The notes under the pieces are model-generated. The model did not search any database. It saw only the letters and a program-made list of their open reading frames with translations, and was not told the origin of the DNA. From assembly GCA_012510755.1 (NCBI GenBank), contig JAAZHL010000012.1, positions 1 through 9,169 on the forward strand: DNA of 9,169 nt. The letters run 5' to 3'. Shown here one piece after another: positions 1 through 5,268 of the stretch (its first letter is position 1; every line of letters begins with the position of its first letter). The DNA comes from Leucobacter sp. GTDB lineage: Bacteria; Actinomycetota; Actinomycetes; Actinomycetales; Microbacteriaceae. The translations under genes and the position numbers were made by a program.

Positions 1-247
1 GCCCTACGCCATGCTGTTCGGTGAAGAAAAGAAGTGGGCAGCCGAATTGGGTCGACTCTATGAAACGAGTGGCGACAGCCCCAGCTGGTGCGTTGGCACG
101 GCGGCCTTCAGCGCGAGCAACTTCTCTGCAAGCTTCACTTCGATCAGCTCTGGATTGAGCGCGGCGTACTCGGCTTCGTCGAGTGGAGGTTCGGGCGGCG
201 CCTCAGCAGGCGGCGGTGGCGGCGGCGGCGGTGGCGGCGGAGTGTAG
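1..247 (+). CDS. DUF2207-like membrane protein, C-terminal fragment
   Basis: This is the 3' end of a gene that begins before the window; 81 codons are visible, read from base 2, and end at TAG 245-247. The visible part starts PYAMLFGEEKKWA, continues with a Trp-Cys pair (SPSWCVG), then a Ser/Ala-rich stretch, and ends in eleven consecutive glycines plus valine. From family knowledge, DUF2207 (YciQ-like) membrane proteins of Actinobacteria share a 'LPYAvvFG...W' segment, an aromatic W-Y near the end, and a Ser-rich then polyglycine tail, so the match is good although the diagnostic N-terminal domain and membrane helices are outside the window. The function of DUF2207 proteins is not established. 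The gene is convergent with aroQ, with a 72-base gap that holds no obvious terminator. A Pro-rich reading frame on the opposite strand (58-288) is judged to be its antisense shadow. Confidence 0.7.
   Translation, partial: PYAMLFGEEKKWAAELGRLYETSGDSPSWCVGTAAFSASNFSASFTSISSGLSAAYSASSSGGSGGASAGGGGGGGGGGGV
209..241 (+). repeat. GGN triplet repeat encoding Gly11
   Basis: Eleven GGN codons in a row, mostly GGC with two GGT and a final GGA, form the C-terminal polyglycine of the membrane-protein fragment. Triplet runs like this can change length by slippage without shifting the frame. Confidence 0.8.
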
Positions 248-319
248 CGAAACGAAGCCGAGCTCACGAGGCCGGTCCGCACGTGCAAAGCCAGCCAGCA
301 CTAGTGAAGTCAGCCCGTA

Positions 320-757
320 CTAGCTCAGCAGCGTCGCAATTCTGCGAACGGCAAGCTCATACCCCTGTACCCCGGCGCCCGAGATGACAAATTCGGCGAG
401 CGGAGCCAGGTAACTGTGGTGGCGAAACTCCTCGCGAGCGTGCACATTGCTGAGGTGCACCTCAGCGAAGGGCAGTGCGACCCCTGCGAGTGCGTCGCGC
501 AGCGCAACCGAGGTGTGCGTGAAGGCCCCAGGGTTAATGATGATCGCTGCGCAATCTTCGCGCGCGGCGTGTATCGCGTCGATGAGCGCACCTTCGTGGT
601 TCGACTGCACTGCGCGCACCTCGAGCCCAAACTGTGCGGCGGTCTGTTCGGTGAGTCGTTCGACATCTGCGAGAGTGTCAGCGCCATAGATTTCGGGCTC
701 GCGGGTGCCGAGCAGGTTGAGGTTCGGTCCATTCACGAGCAAGATGCGGCGGGTCAT
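320..757 (-). CDS. aroQ: 3-dehydroquinate dehydratase, type II
   Basis: AroQ removes water from 3-dehydroquinate to give 3-dehydroshikimate, the third step of the cytoplasmic shikimate pathway to aromatic amino acids. The 145-residue length is normal for the type II family, which forms dodecamers. Motifs run in family order: NGPNLNLLGTRE (9-20) with flap Arg19; catalytic Tyr24 in EIYG; QSNHEG (51-56); INP with Asn75; THTSVALRDAL (80-90); the EVHLSN segment with catalytic His101; and REEFR with Arg112. The ATG at 757 places the first strand at the usual distance from the NGPN motif. There is no good Shine-Dalgarno sequence. On the minus strand a TAACAT box lies exactly at -12 to -7 from the ATG, which suggests a leaderless transcript. 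The gene is convergent with the upstream membrane-protein gene and divergent from trmB. Confidence 0.95.
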   Translation of the reverse strand: MTRRILLVNGPNLNLLGTREPEIYGADTLADVERLTEQTAAQFGLEVRAVQSNHEGALIDAIHAAREDCAAIIINPGAFTHTSVALRDALAGVALPFAEVHLSNVHAREEFRHHSYLAPLAEFVISGAGVQGYELAVRRIATLLS

Positions 758-763
758 GCCCCT

Positions 764-769
764 ATGTTA
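764..769 (-). promoter_or_regulatory. Candidate leaderless -10 box of aroQ
   Basis: TAACAT on the minus strand lies at -12 to -7 from the aroQ ATG, matching the actinobacterial TANNNT -10 pattern. With the usual spacing, transcription would start at or next to the A of the ATG. No clear -35 element was found. Confidence 0.4.
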
Positions 770-1005
770 CGGAGGAGAACCGACCTTTTGGCGGAGGTTT
801 TGCGGGAATTCCTCCTCCGCAGGTGCTTTTCTCCTCCAACTTGAAGGGAGAAGAGGGGTGGGAAGGGTCGAATTGGTGCGGAGCGGCGGGGAAGGCGGGG
901 AAGGCGGGGGTGACGAGAACGCTGGGTGCGCTGCGATTGGGAGTCGGGGCGGCGGGGTGCGGGGTGACGACGGGGGCTGCCGCGACGGGGTCTGACGCGA
1001 CGGGT

Positions 1006-1011
1006 TAGGCT
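1006..1011 (+). promoter_or_regulatory. Candidate leaderless -10 box of trmB
   Basis: TAGGCT lies at -12 to -7 from the GTG start at 1018. There is no good ribosome binding site, so a leaderless mRNA is the simplest reading. This also supports the GTG at 1018 as the start. Confidence 0.4.
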
Positions 1012-1017
1012 TGGTCG

Positions 1018-1935
1018 GTGCCCGAGAACGACAAAACCGCAGAACGCCAAGAAAAATCAGACAGCCACGAGAACCACGAGAACTCAGAACTCCACGAAAA
1101 CCACGAAACGATAGAACGCCGCGAGAACGCAGAACTCCGCGAGAAGTCAGAGCGCCACCAGGCCGCCGAGAATGGCGAAGCGCCCGCGCCGCGCAAGAAG
1201 CAGTTCGACTCGCGCACCTTTCGCGATAAGCCGGTGTCATTCGTGCGCAGGGGTGGCCGCATGACGCCCTCGCAAGAGCGGGCGTGGCAAGATCTCAGCT
1301 CTCGGTATGTGCTTGAGCTGCCTCGGGGGCATGCGGCCACGAGCGTCGCCGCAGATGTGCGGGTCGACCCGGTCACGTTGTTTGGGCGTGAGGCTCCGTT
1401 GATTGTTGAGGTCGGTTCGGGGCAGGGGCACGCGATTGTGCACGCAGCGACTGAGCGCCCAGATTGTGATTTCTTGGCGATTGAGGTGTTTCGCGCAGGT
1501 CTCGCCCGCACGATGATTCGTGCTGAGTGGGCGGCGATCGACAACCTCAAACTGGTTGAGGCGAATGCGCCCGAGGTGCTCGAACAGGCGTTGCCTGAGG
1601 GCTCAGTCGACGAGTTGTGGGTGTTTTTTGCAGACCCGTGGGCGAAGACGAAGCACACCAAACGTCGGCTTATTTCGCAAGATTTTGCGAGGATCGCTGC
1701 GCAGGCACTGCGCCCGGGCGGCGTGCTGCGCCTCGCCACCGATTGGCAAGATTACGCCGACCATATGGTCACGGTGATGGATGCTGCGCCTGACTTTGAG
1801 CGTGACTTTGCGGGGGAGTGGGCGCCGCGCTTCGAAGGCCGCGTGTTGACGGCGTTCGAGCAGAAGGGCATCAAGAAGGGTCGCGACATTCGTGACCTGG
1901 CCTATCGCCGTCTTTCAGGCCCAACCTCGCGATAG
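1018..1935 (+). CDS. trmB: tRNA (guanine-46-N7)-methyltransferase
   Basis: TrmB uses S-adenosylmethionine to make m7G46 in the variable loop of tRNAs. The core starts near residue 68 with the family motif FVRRGGRMTPSQERAW (75-90). The SAM-binding strand-loop is VEVGSGQG (130-137), with the acidic AIEV (154-157) after it. The FFADPWAKTKHTKRRL block (203-218) matches the FFPDPWxKxRHxKRR signature with Ala in place of the first Pro. The C-terminus carries RFEGRVLTAFEQKG and DLAYRR. The length of 305 residues is longer than usual because of about 65 N-terminal residues built from His-Glu-Asn type repeats. GTG 1018 is the first possible start after an in-frame TAG at 1006; the next in-frame candidates (GTG near 1234, ATG 1261) would cut into the conserved core. 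The last 34 bases overlap the convergent phosphatase gene. Confidence 0.93.
   Translation: MPENDKTAERQEKSDSHENHENSELHENHETIERRENAELREKSERHQAAENGEAPAPRKKQFDSRTFRDKPVSFVRRGGRMTPSQERAWQDLSSRYVLELPRGHAATSVAADVRVDPVTLFGREAPLIVEVGSGQGHAIVHAATERPDCDFLAIEVFRAGLARTMIRAEWAAIDNLKLVEANAPEVLEQALPEGSVDELWVFFADPWAKTKHTKRRLISQDFARIAAQALRPGGVLRLATDWQDYADHMVTVMDAAPDFERDFAGEWAPRFEGRVLTAFEQKGIKKGRDIRDLAYRRLSGPTSR
1066..1155 (+). repeat. Degenerate repeats in trmB N-terminus
   Basis: Two 27-base units (1066-1092 and 1093-1119) encode HENHENSEL and HENHETIER. Two shorter 18-base derivatives follow (1120-1137 RENAEL, 1138-1155 REKSER). The recurring words are CACGAGAAC, CACGAAAAC and CGCGAGAAC. They look like decayed in-frame tandem duplications. 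Confidence 0.7.
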
Positions 1936-2816
1936 GCTTCGCGCACCGCCGACTGCAGCTCGTGCGCAAGCTGAGACGGCCCTGCGATGAGCATCGGTTC
2001 GCCCGGGAGCGTGTCAGCGTGCAGTCCAAGCACGGTCGCACCCGACTCGCGTGCGATCAGCGCAGCGGCGGCGTAGTCCCACGGCTGCAGTCCGCGTTCG
2101 TAGTAGGCATCGAGGCGGCCGGCTGCGAGCATGCACAGGTCGATGGCTGCCGAACCCATGCGCCTGATATCGCGCACTTGCGGAATGATCTGGCGCACTA
2201 CTGCAGCCTGTTCGGTTCTGCGTTCGGTGGTGTACCCGAACCCGGTGCCCACGAGCGCCACGCTCAGCTGCGTCTCTTCGAGTGGTGCGAGCGGCTCGCC
2301 ATTCAACTGCGCGCCACCGCCCTCATGCGCGGTAAACAGTTCACCGGTGACCGGCAGGTAGACCGCCCCGGCGATCGCGCGGCGCCCGTCGGCCATATTG
2401 CCAGCGGCAGGCGATCCTCGACCCATCGCTGTATTCGCACCCGAATCCGCACCCGAACCCGCCGTCCCGTTCGCGACAGTAGCTGCGATGCTCACGGCGT
2501 ACCCGGGCAGCCCGTACAGATAGTTCACTGTGCCGTCGATGGGGTCAACGACCCACGTGATGCCGGTCGAGCCTTCGACGCTCGAACCCTCTTCGCCAAG
2601 GACGCCGTCGTCGGGGCGGGCAGCACGCAACCCCGCGAGAATGAGGCGTTCGGCCTCTTGATCAGCCGCGGTGACGACATCAGTGCGACTCGTTTTGGTG
2701 GTTGCGATGCGCACGCCGTCTGTGCGCATCTGGTCGACCACCTGGCCGACTTCTGTTGCCAGTGTCGCAGCGAGATGAGTGAGTTCGAGCAAGTCGTGTT
2801 GTGGCGCAGATACCAT
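1902..2816 (-). CDS. Inositol monophosphatase family protein
   Basis: This is a Mg-dependent phosphatase of the IMPase/SuhB fold, likely acting on inositol-1-phosphate or a related small phosphate ester such as histidinol phosphate; the substrate cannot be told from sequence alone. The metal-site motifs are intact: GEEG (74-77, Glu75), WVVDPIDGTVNY (88-99, Asp91, Ile93, Asp94) and PWDYAAAALIARESG with Asp247. The protein is 304 residues, somewhat longer than the usual 260-275. The extra length is mainly a Gly/Ala/Ser-rich insert at about 115-147, between the strand after the DPIDGT motif and AGAVYLP. The ATG at 2816 is preceded on the minus strand by TAGGCT at -13 to -8 and by no Shine-Dalgarno sequence, so it may be leaderless. 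Its 3' end overlaps trmB by 34 bases tail to tail; its start is divergent from infA. Confidence 0.9.
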   Translation of the reverse strand: MVSAPQHDLLELTHLAATLATEVGQVVDQMRTDGVRIATTKTSRTDVVTAADQEAERLILAGLRAARPDDGVLGEEGSSVEGSTGITWVVDPIDGTVNYLYGLPGYAVSIAATVANGTAGSGADSGANTAMGRGSPAAGNMADGRRAIAGAVYLPVTGELFTAHEGGGAQLNGEPLAPLEETQLSVALVGTGFGYTTERRTEQAAVVRQIIPQVRDIRRMGSAAIDLCMLAAGRLDAYYERGLQPWDYAAAALIARESGATVLGLHADTLPGEPMLIAGPSQLAHELQSAVREAYREVGPERRR

Positions 2817-2823
2817 AGTTATG

Positions 2824-2829
2824 AGCCTA
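2824..2829 (-). promoter_or_regulatory. Candidate -10 box of the phosphatase gene
   Basis: TAGGCT on the minus strand sits at -13 to -8 from the ATG at 2816, one base further out than the similar boxes of aroQ, trmB and truA. There is no ribosome binding site. Confidence 0.3.
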
Positions 2830-2854
2830 TGGCCTCAGAAGCGCGCGCAAACAC

Positions 2855-2882
2855 TTGAAAAAATTGCGAGAACCGGTATAGT
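2855..2882 (+). promoter_or_regulatory. Promoter of the infA-rplQ cluster
   Basis: A -35 TTGAAA (2855-2860) and a -10 TATAGT (2877-2882), 16 bases apart, fit a housekeeping sigma promoter. Transcription would begin near 2889, giving a leader of about 90 bases before infA. The leader can form small stems: GGTGC/GCGCC (2893-2905) and TCGCG/CGCGA (2911-2924). Confidence 0.7.
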
Positions 2883-2980
2883 ATTGACCTTTGGTGCTTT
2901 GCGCCTGTTTTCGCGTTGCCGCGATCTCGGTCGTTCAGCACTCGCAGATCAGCAGATTGAACTTAAGCGATACAGAGGAT

Positions 2981-3202
2981 ATGGCCAAAAAAGACGGCGT
3001 CATCGAGATTGAGGGCCAAGTTGTCGAAGCCCTGCCCAACGCGATGTTTCGCGTTGAGCTCACCAACGGGCACAAGGTGCTCGCGCACATCTCGGGTAAA
3101 ATGCGCCAGCACTACATCCGCATTCTTCCAGAAGACCGCGTGATCGTAGAGCTGACGCCTTACGACCTGACCCGCGGCCGCATCGTCTACCGCTATAAGT
3201 AA
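2981..3202 (+). CDS. infA: Translation initiation factor IF-1
   Basis: IF-1 is a single S1/OB-fold protein that binds the ribosomal A site during initiation together with IF-2 and IF-3. The 73 residues run from MAKKDGVIEIEGQVVEALPN through FRVELTNGHKVLAHISGKMR and the conserved RILPEDRV to TRGRIVYRYK, a near-canonical full-length IF-1. The ATG at 2981 was chosen because it gives exactly this length; upstream in-frame codons would add sequence foreign to the family. The purine-rich AGAGGA (2974-2979) ends only one base before the ATG, much closer than usual. infA is the first gene of the cluster and is followed 69 bases later by rpmJ. Confidence 0.97.
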   Translation: MAKKDGVIEIEGQVVEALPNAMFRVELTNGHKVLAHISGKMRQHYIRILPEDRVIVELTPYDLTRGRIVYRYK

Positions 3203-3221
3203 GCCTGCTGAGAAGTAACGG

Positions 3222-3239
3222 CTCGCAGCGCCCTGCGAG
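3222..3239 (+). promoter_or_regulatory. Hairpin between infA and rpmJ
   Basis: A perfect 7-bp stem, CTCGCAG (3222-3228) with CTGCGAG (3233-3239), is closed by a CGCC tetraloop. There is no T-tract after it, so it is more likely an mRNA-stability or regulatory stem than a full terminator. Confidence 0.45.
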
Positions 3240-3271
3240 TACGAGGACAGCGAGTAATTAAAGGAACCGCA

Positions 3272-3388
3272 ATGAAGGTTAATCCCAGCGTTAAGCCCAT
3301 CTGTGATCACTGCAAGGTGATTCGTCGCCACGGCCGTGTCATGGTGATTTGCAAGAGCAACCCGCGCCACAAGCAGCGTCAGGGCTAA
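3272..3388 (+). CDS. rpmJ: 50S ribosomal protein L36, zinc form
   Basis: L36 is the smallest protein of the large subunit. The 38 codons read MKVNPSVKPICDHCKVIRRH then GRVMVICKSNPRHKQRQG and end in TAA. Cys11, Cys14, Cys27 and His33 form the zinc ribbon, so this is the zinc-binding (C+) version rather than a zinc-independent paralogue. AAGGA (3261-3265) lies six bases before the ATG. The gene sits between infA and rpsM, its standard place in Gram-positive genomes. Confidence 0.97.
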   Translation: MKVNPSVKPICDHCKVIRRHGRVMVICKSNPRHKQRQG

Positions 3389-3446
3389 GTCTGTTGCCGC
3401 TCTGCGACTTGTGCGCAGGGCAAACCAATACAAGCGCATCGAAGAA

Positions 3447-3509
3447 GCTGACCGTGATACACGGTCGGCGGACACCTCGGGGCGGAGGCCCGAATCCCCG
3501 ATGCGCCCC
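3447..3509 (+). promoter_or_regulatory. Structured leader before rpsM
   Basis: The 150-base rpmJ-rpsM spacer holds a 10-bp stem (3447-3456 with 3460-3469, one G-T pair, ATA loop). A second region can fold in two exclusive ways: TCGGGG (3477-3482) with CCCCGA (3496-3501), or GGGGCG (3479-3484) with CGCCCC (3504-3509). GGAGG (3484-3488) can also pair with CCTCC (3513-3517). The alternatives suggest a regulatory leader for rpsM, but no known riboswitch or ribosomal-protein site was recognised. Confidence 0.4.
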
Positions 3510-3538
3510 ACACCTCCACAACACCAAGGAGAGCCAGA

Positions 3539-3907
3539 ATGGCACGTCTCGCAGGAGTTGACATCCCACGTGATAAGCGCGTGGAGGTGGCACTCACTTA
3601 CATTTATGGGGTCGGTCGCACGAGTGCGCTCAAGGCCCTTACTGACACTGGTATTGACGGCAACACTCGCGTCAAAGACCTGAGCGATGATCAGCTCGAG
3701 CTGTTGCGCGACTACATCGACGCAAATTTCAAGGTTGAGGGTGATCTTCGCCGCGAGGTCGCGGCCGACATTCGTCGCAAAGTTGAGATCGGCAGCTACC
3801 AGGGCCTGCGCCACCGCAAGGGTCTGCCCGTGCACGGTCAGCGCACCAAGACGAACGCTCGTACCCGCAAGGGGCCGAAGCGCACCGTCGCAGGTAAGAA
3901 GAAGTAA
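3539..3907 (+). CDS. rpsM: 30S ribosomal protein S13
   Basis: S13 sits in the head of the small subunit, contacts the P-site tRNA and forms bridges to the large subunit. The 122 residues begin MARLAGVDIPRDKRVEVALT, include YIYGVGRT (about 21-28) and the helix-two-turn-helix region, then RREVAADIRRK and the basic RGLRHRKGLPVHGQRTKTN-type block (here QGLRHRKGLPVHGQRTKTN), ending KRTVAGKKK. Length and tail are normal for Actinobacteria. A strong AAGGAG (3526-3531) lies seven bases before the ATG. rpsK follows after 40 bases, so the pair is certainly co-transcribed. Confidence 0.97.
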   Translation: MARLAGVDIPRDKRVEVALTYIYGVGRTSALKALTDTGIDGNTRVKDLSDDQLELLRDYIDANFKVEGDLRREVAADIRRKVEIGSYQGLRHRKGLPVHGQRTKTNARTRKGPKRTVAGKKK

Positions 3908-3947
3908 CCGCGGGTCAGCGACCACTTAGCTTTCAGGAGAACACTCA

Positions 3948-4346
3948 ATGGCTGCACCAAAGGCCGCGGCGCGCAAGCCGCGTCGCAAAGACAAGAAGAA
4001 CGTTGTTGCGGGTCAGGCCCACATCAAGTCGACGTTCAACAACACCATCGTTTCGATCACCGACACCACCGGTGCTGTGATCAGCTGGGCCTCTTCGGGT
4101 GGCGTCGGCTTCAAGGGCTCACGCAAGTCGACGCCCTTCGCCGCACAGCTCGCCGCAGAGAGCGCTGCCCGCAAGGCACAAGAGCACGGCATGAAGAAGG
4201 TCGACGTATTCGTCAAGGGTCCCGGCTCGGGCCGTGAGACCGCGATTCGTTCGCTGCAGGCTGCTGGCCTGGAGGTCGGTTCAATCACCGACGTCACGCC
4301 GCAGACCCACAACGGCTGCCGCCCGCCCAAGCGTCGCCGCGTTTGA
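3948..4346 (+). CDS. rpsK: 30S ribosomal protein S11
   Basis: S11 lies on the platform of the small subunit near the mRNA exit and the 690 loop of 16S rRNA. The 132-residue protein has the basic start MAAPKAAARKPRRKDKKNV, the conserved HIKSTFNNTIVSITD (25-39), the GGVGFKGSRKSTPFAAQ block, VFVKGPGSGRETAIRSLQ, and the invariant end DVTPQTHNGCRPPKRRRV. AGGAGA (3935-3940) is seven bases before the ATG. In many Actinobacteria rpsD follows; here the next gene is rpoA, 139 bases on. Confidence 0.97.
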   Translation: MAAPKAAARKPRRKDKKNVVAGQAHIKSTFNNTIVSITDTTGAVISWASSGGVGFKGSRKSTPFAAQLAAESAARKAQEHGMKKVDVFVKGPGSGRETAIRSLQAAGLEVGSITDVTPQTHNGCRPPKRRRV

Positions 4347-4352
4347 ATTCGT

Positions 4353-4380
4353 TGCCACGCCGGCGTGAGCCGGCGTGGCA
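4353..4380 (+). promoter_or_regulatory. 12-bp hairpin between rpsK and rpoA
   Basis: A perfect 12-bp stem, TGCCACGCCGGC (4353-4364) with its complement (4369-4380), is capped by GTGA, a GNRA-type tetraloop. It starts six bases after the rpsK stop and is followed by only two T residues. It could be a U-less terminator or attenuator, or an mRNA processing or stability element. The rest of the spacer (4381-4485) has a TATAGC (4455-4460) that might be a -10 box, without a good -35. Confidence 0.55.
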
Positions 4381-4485
4381 TTCACCGTGGGTGCCGACGC
4401 GTTGTCGCGCACCTAGAAGACGTTCTCATTCACCCCTCTATCCCTCCTGAGTCATATAGCGGACTCCAGCGAAAGGAACCACACA

Positions 4486-5268
4486 GTGCTCATTGCACAG
4501 CGCCCCACTCTGACTGAAGAATCAATCTCCGAGTACCGCTCGCGCTTCGTCATCGAGCCGCTCGAGCCAGGCTTCGGCTACACGCTCGGCAACTCCCTGC
4601 GTCGCACCCTGCTCTCATCGATCCCTGGGGCTGCTGTCACCAGTGTTCGCTTTGAGGGTGTCGCTCACGAGTTCACCACCATCGCGGGCGTGTCAGAAGA
4701 CGTCACCGAGATCATCTTGAACATTAAAGATCTCGTGGTCTCGAGCGAACACGATGAGCCCATCACCGCTTACCTGCGTAAGACCGGTGCTGGCGAGGTG
4801 ACCGCCGCTGACATTTCGGCTCCTGCCGGTGTCGAGGTGCACAACCCCGAGCTCGTAATCGCCACGCTGGGTGACTCGGCACAGTTCGAACTCGAACTGA
4901 CGATCGAGCGTGGCCGTGGCTACGTGTCGGCCGCACAGAACCGCAACGACGATGCCGAGGTTGGCCGCATTCCGGTCGACTCGATCTACTCGCCAGTGCT
5001 CAAGGGCACCTACCGCGTCGAGGCAACTCGTGCTGGTGAGCGTACTGACTTTGACCGTCTCGTGGTTGACGTAGAGACCAAGCCAGCCATCAGCCCTCGC
5101 GACGCCATCGCCTCGGCTGGTTCGACGCTGGTTGAGCTGTTCGGTCTCGCTCGCGAGCTGAACACCGCTGCTGAGGGTGTTGAGATCGGCCCGGCTCCTG
5201 CTGAGGTCGAGACCGACAGCGAGCTCTCGATTCCGATCGAAGAACTCGACCTGTCGGTGCGCAGCTAA
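4486..5268 (+). CDS. rpoA: RNA polymerase alpha subunit, truncated by an internal stop
   Basis: Alpha dimerises to nucleate assembly of beta and beta' (N-terminal domain) and contacts promoter DNA and activators (C-terminal domain). The 260 residues contain the complete N-terminal domain: IEPLEPGFGYTLGNSLRRTL (23-42; Arg40 aligns with E. coli Arg45), VTEIILNIKDLV, and the dimerisation end SAGSTLVELFGLARELN. The linker follows, and then the start of the C-terminal domain, IPIEELDLSVRS. Translation then meets TAA at 5266-5268, at the codon corresponding to E. coli Ala267, which is Tyr in many Gram-positives (VRSYNCLK). The rest of the C-terminal domain continues in frame to 5472; a read-through product would be 328 residues, the family length. 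The start is GTG 4486 (MLIAQRPTLTEE, the actinobacterial N-terminus), with AAAGGA (4472-4477) eight bases upstream. A sequencing error, a recent mutation or real truncation are all possible. Confidence 0.93.
   Translation: MLIAQRPTLTEESISEYRSRFVIEPLEPGFGYTLGNSLRRTLLSSIPGAAVTSVRFEGVAHEFTTIAGVSEDVTEIILNIKDLVVSSEHDEPITAYLRKTGAGEVTAADISAPAGVEVHNPELVIATLGDSAQFELELTIERGRGYVSAAQNRNDDAEVGRIPVDSIYSPVLKGTYRVEATRAGERTDFDRLVVDVETKPAISPRDAIASAGSTLVELFGLARELNTAAEGVEIGPAPAEVETDSELSIPIEELDLSVRS

Larger units (their letters stand above)
758..1017. other. G-rich divergent spacer, aroQ/trmB
   Basis: This 260-base spacer between the two divergent starts shows no convincing gene. It holds nested inverted repeats near aroQ: GGAGGAGAA (771-779) with TTCTCCTCC (829-837), enclosing GCGGAGG (791-797) with CCTCCGC (814-820). 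Next is a run that fits a four-tract G-quadruplex pattern (846-867: G3, G4, G3, G3 with loops of 6, 1 and 2). A second cluster at 888-910 has G4/G4/G5 tracts separated by two identical AAGGC spacers. The remainder up to trmB is rich in GACGGGG-like words. An open frame at 823-1005 is in phase with trmB but closes at TAG 1006-1008; I see no homology in it. Confidence 0.5.

Noticed and set aside
203..218. Ala in place of Pro in the TrmB FFPDPW motif (protein residues 203-218) as a sign of inactivation
   Set aside because: This position is variable in the family (for example Ser in Bacillus), and the Asp-Pro-Trp and KRR residues are intact.
58..288. Pro-rich minus-strand frame with an 11-proline run
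   Set aside because: It is the antisense of the polyglycine tail of the membrane-protein fragment, whose PYAxxFG and Ser-rich/Gly tail fit a known family.
823..1008. Plus-strand frame in phase with trmB just upstream of it
   Set aside because: It ends at TAG 1006-1008, has Gly/Ala low complexity and no recognisable domain; G-rich spacer gives such frames by chance.
767..1739. Open minus-strand frames rich in Arg/Ser opposite trmB and its leader
   Set aside because: Low-complexity translation of the repeat region and antisense of a certain gene; no family motif.
2884..2889. TTGACC as a second infA -35 element
   Set aside because: No -10 sequence is found 16-18 bases downstream (the region reads GTTTTCGCG).
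2963..3925. Long open frame on the minus strand (320 codons) across infA, rpmJ and rpsM
   Set aside because: It lies entirely antisense to three certain genes, its protein resembles no family I know, and it follows from the codon bias of the true strand.
5266..5268. TAA reassigned to an amino acid
   Set aside because: infA, rpmJ, rpsM, rplQ and the surface-protein gene all end properly at TAA, so the codon is a normal stop in this genome.
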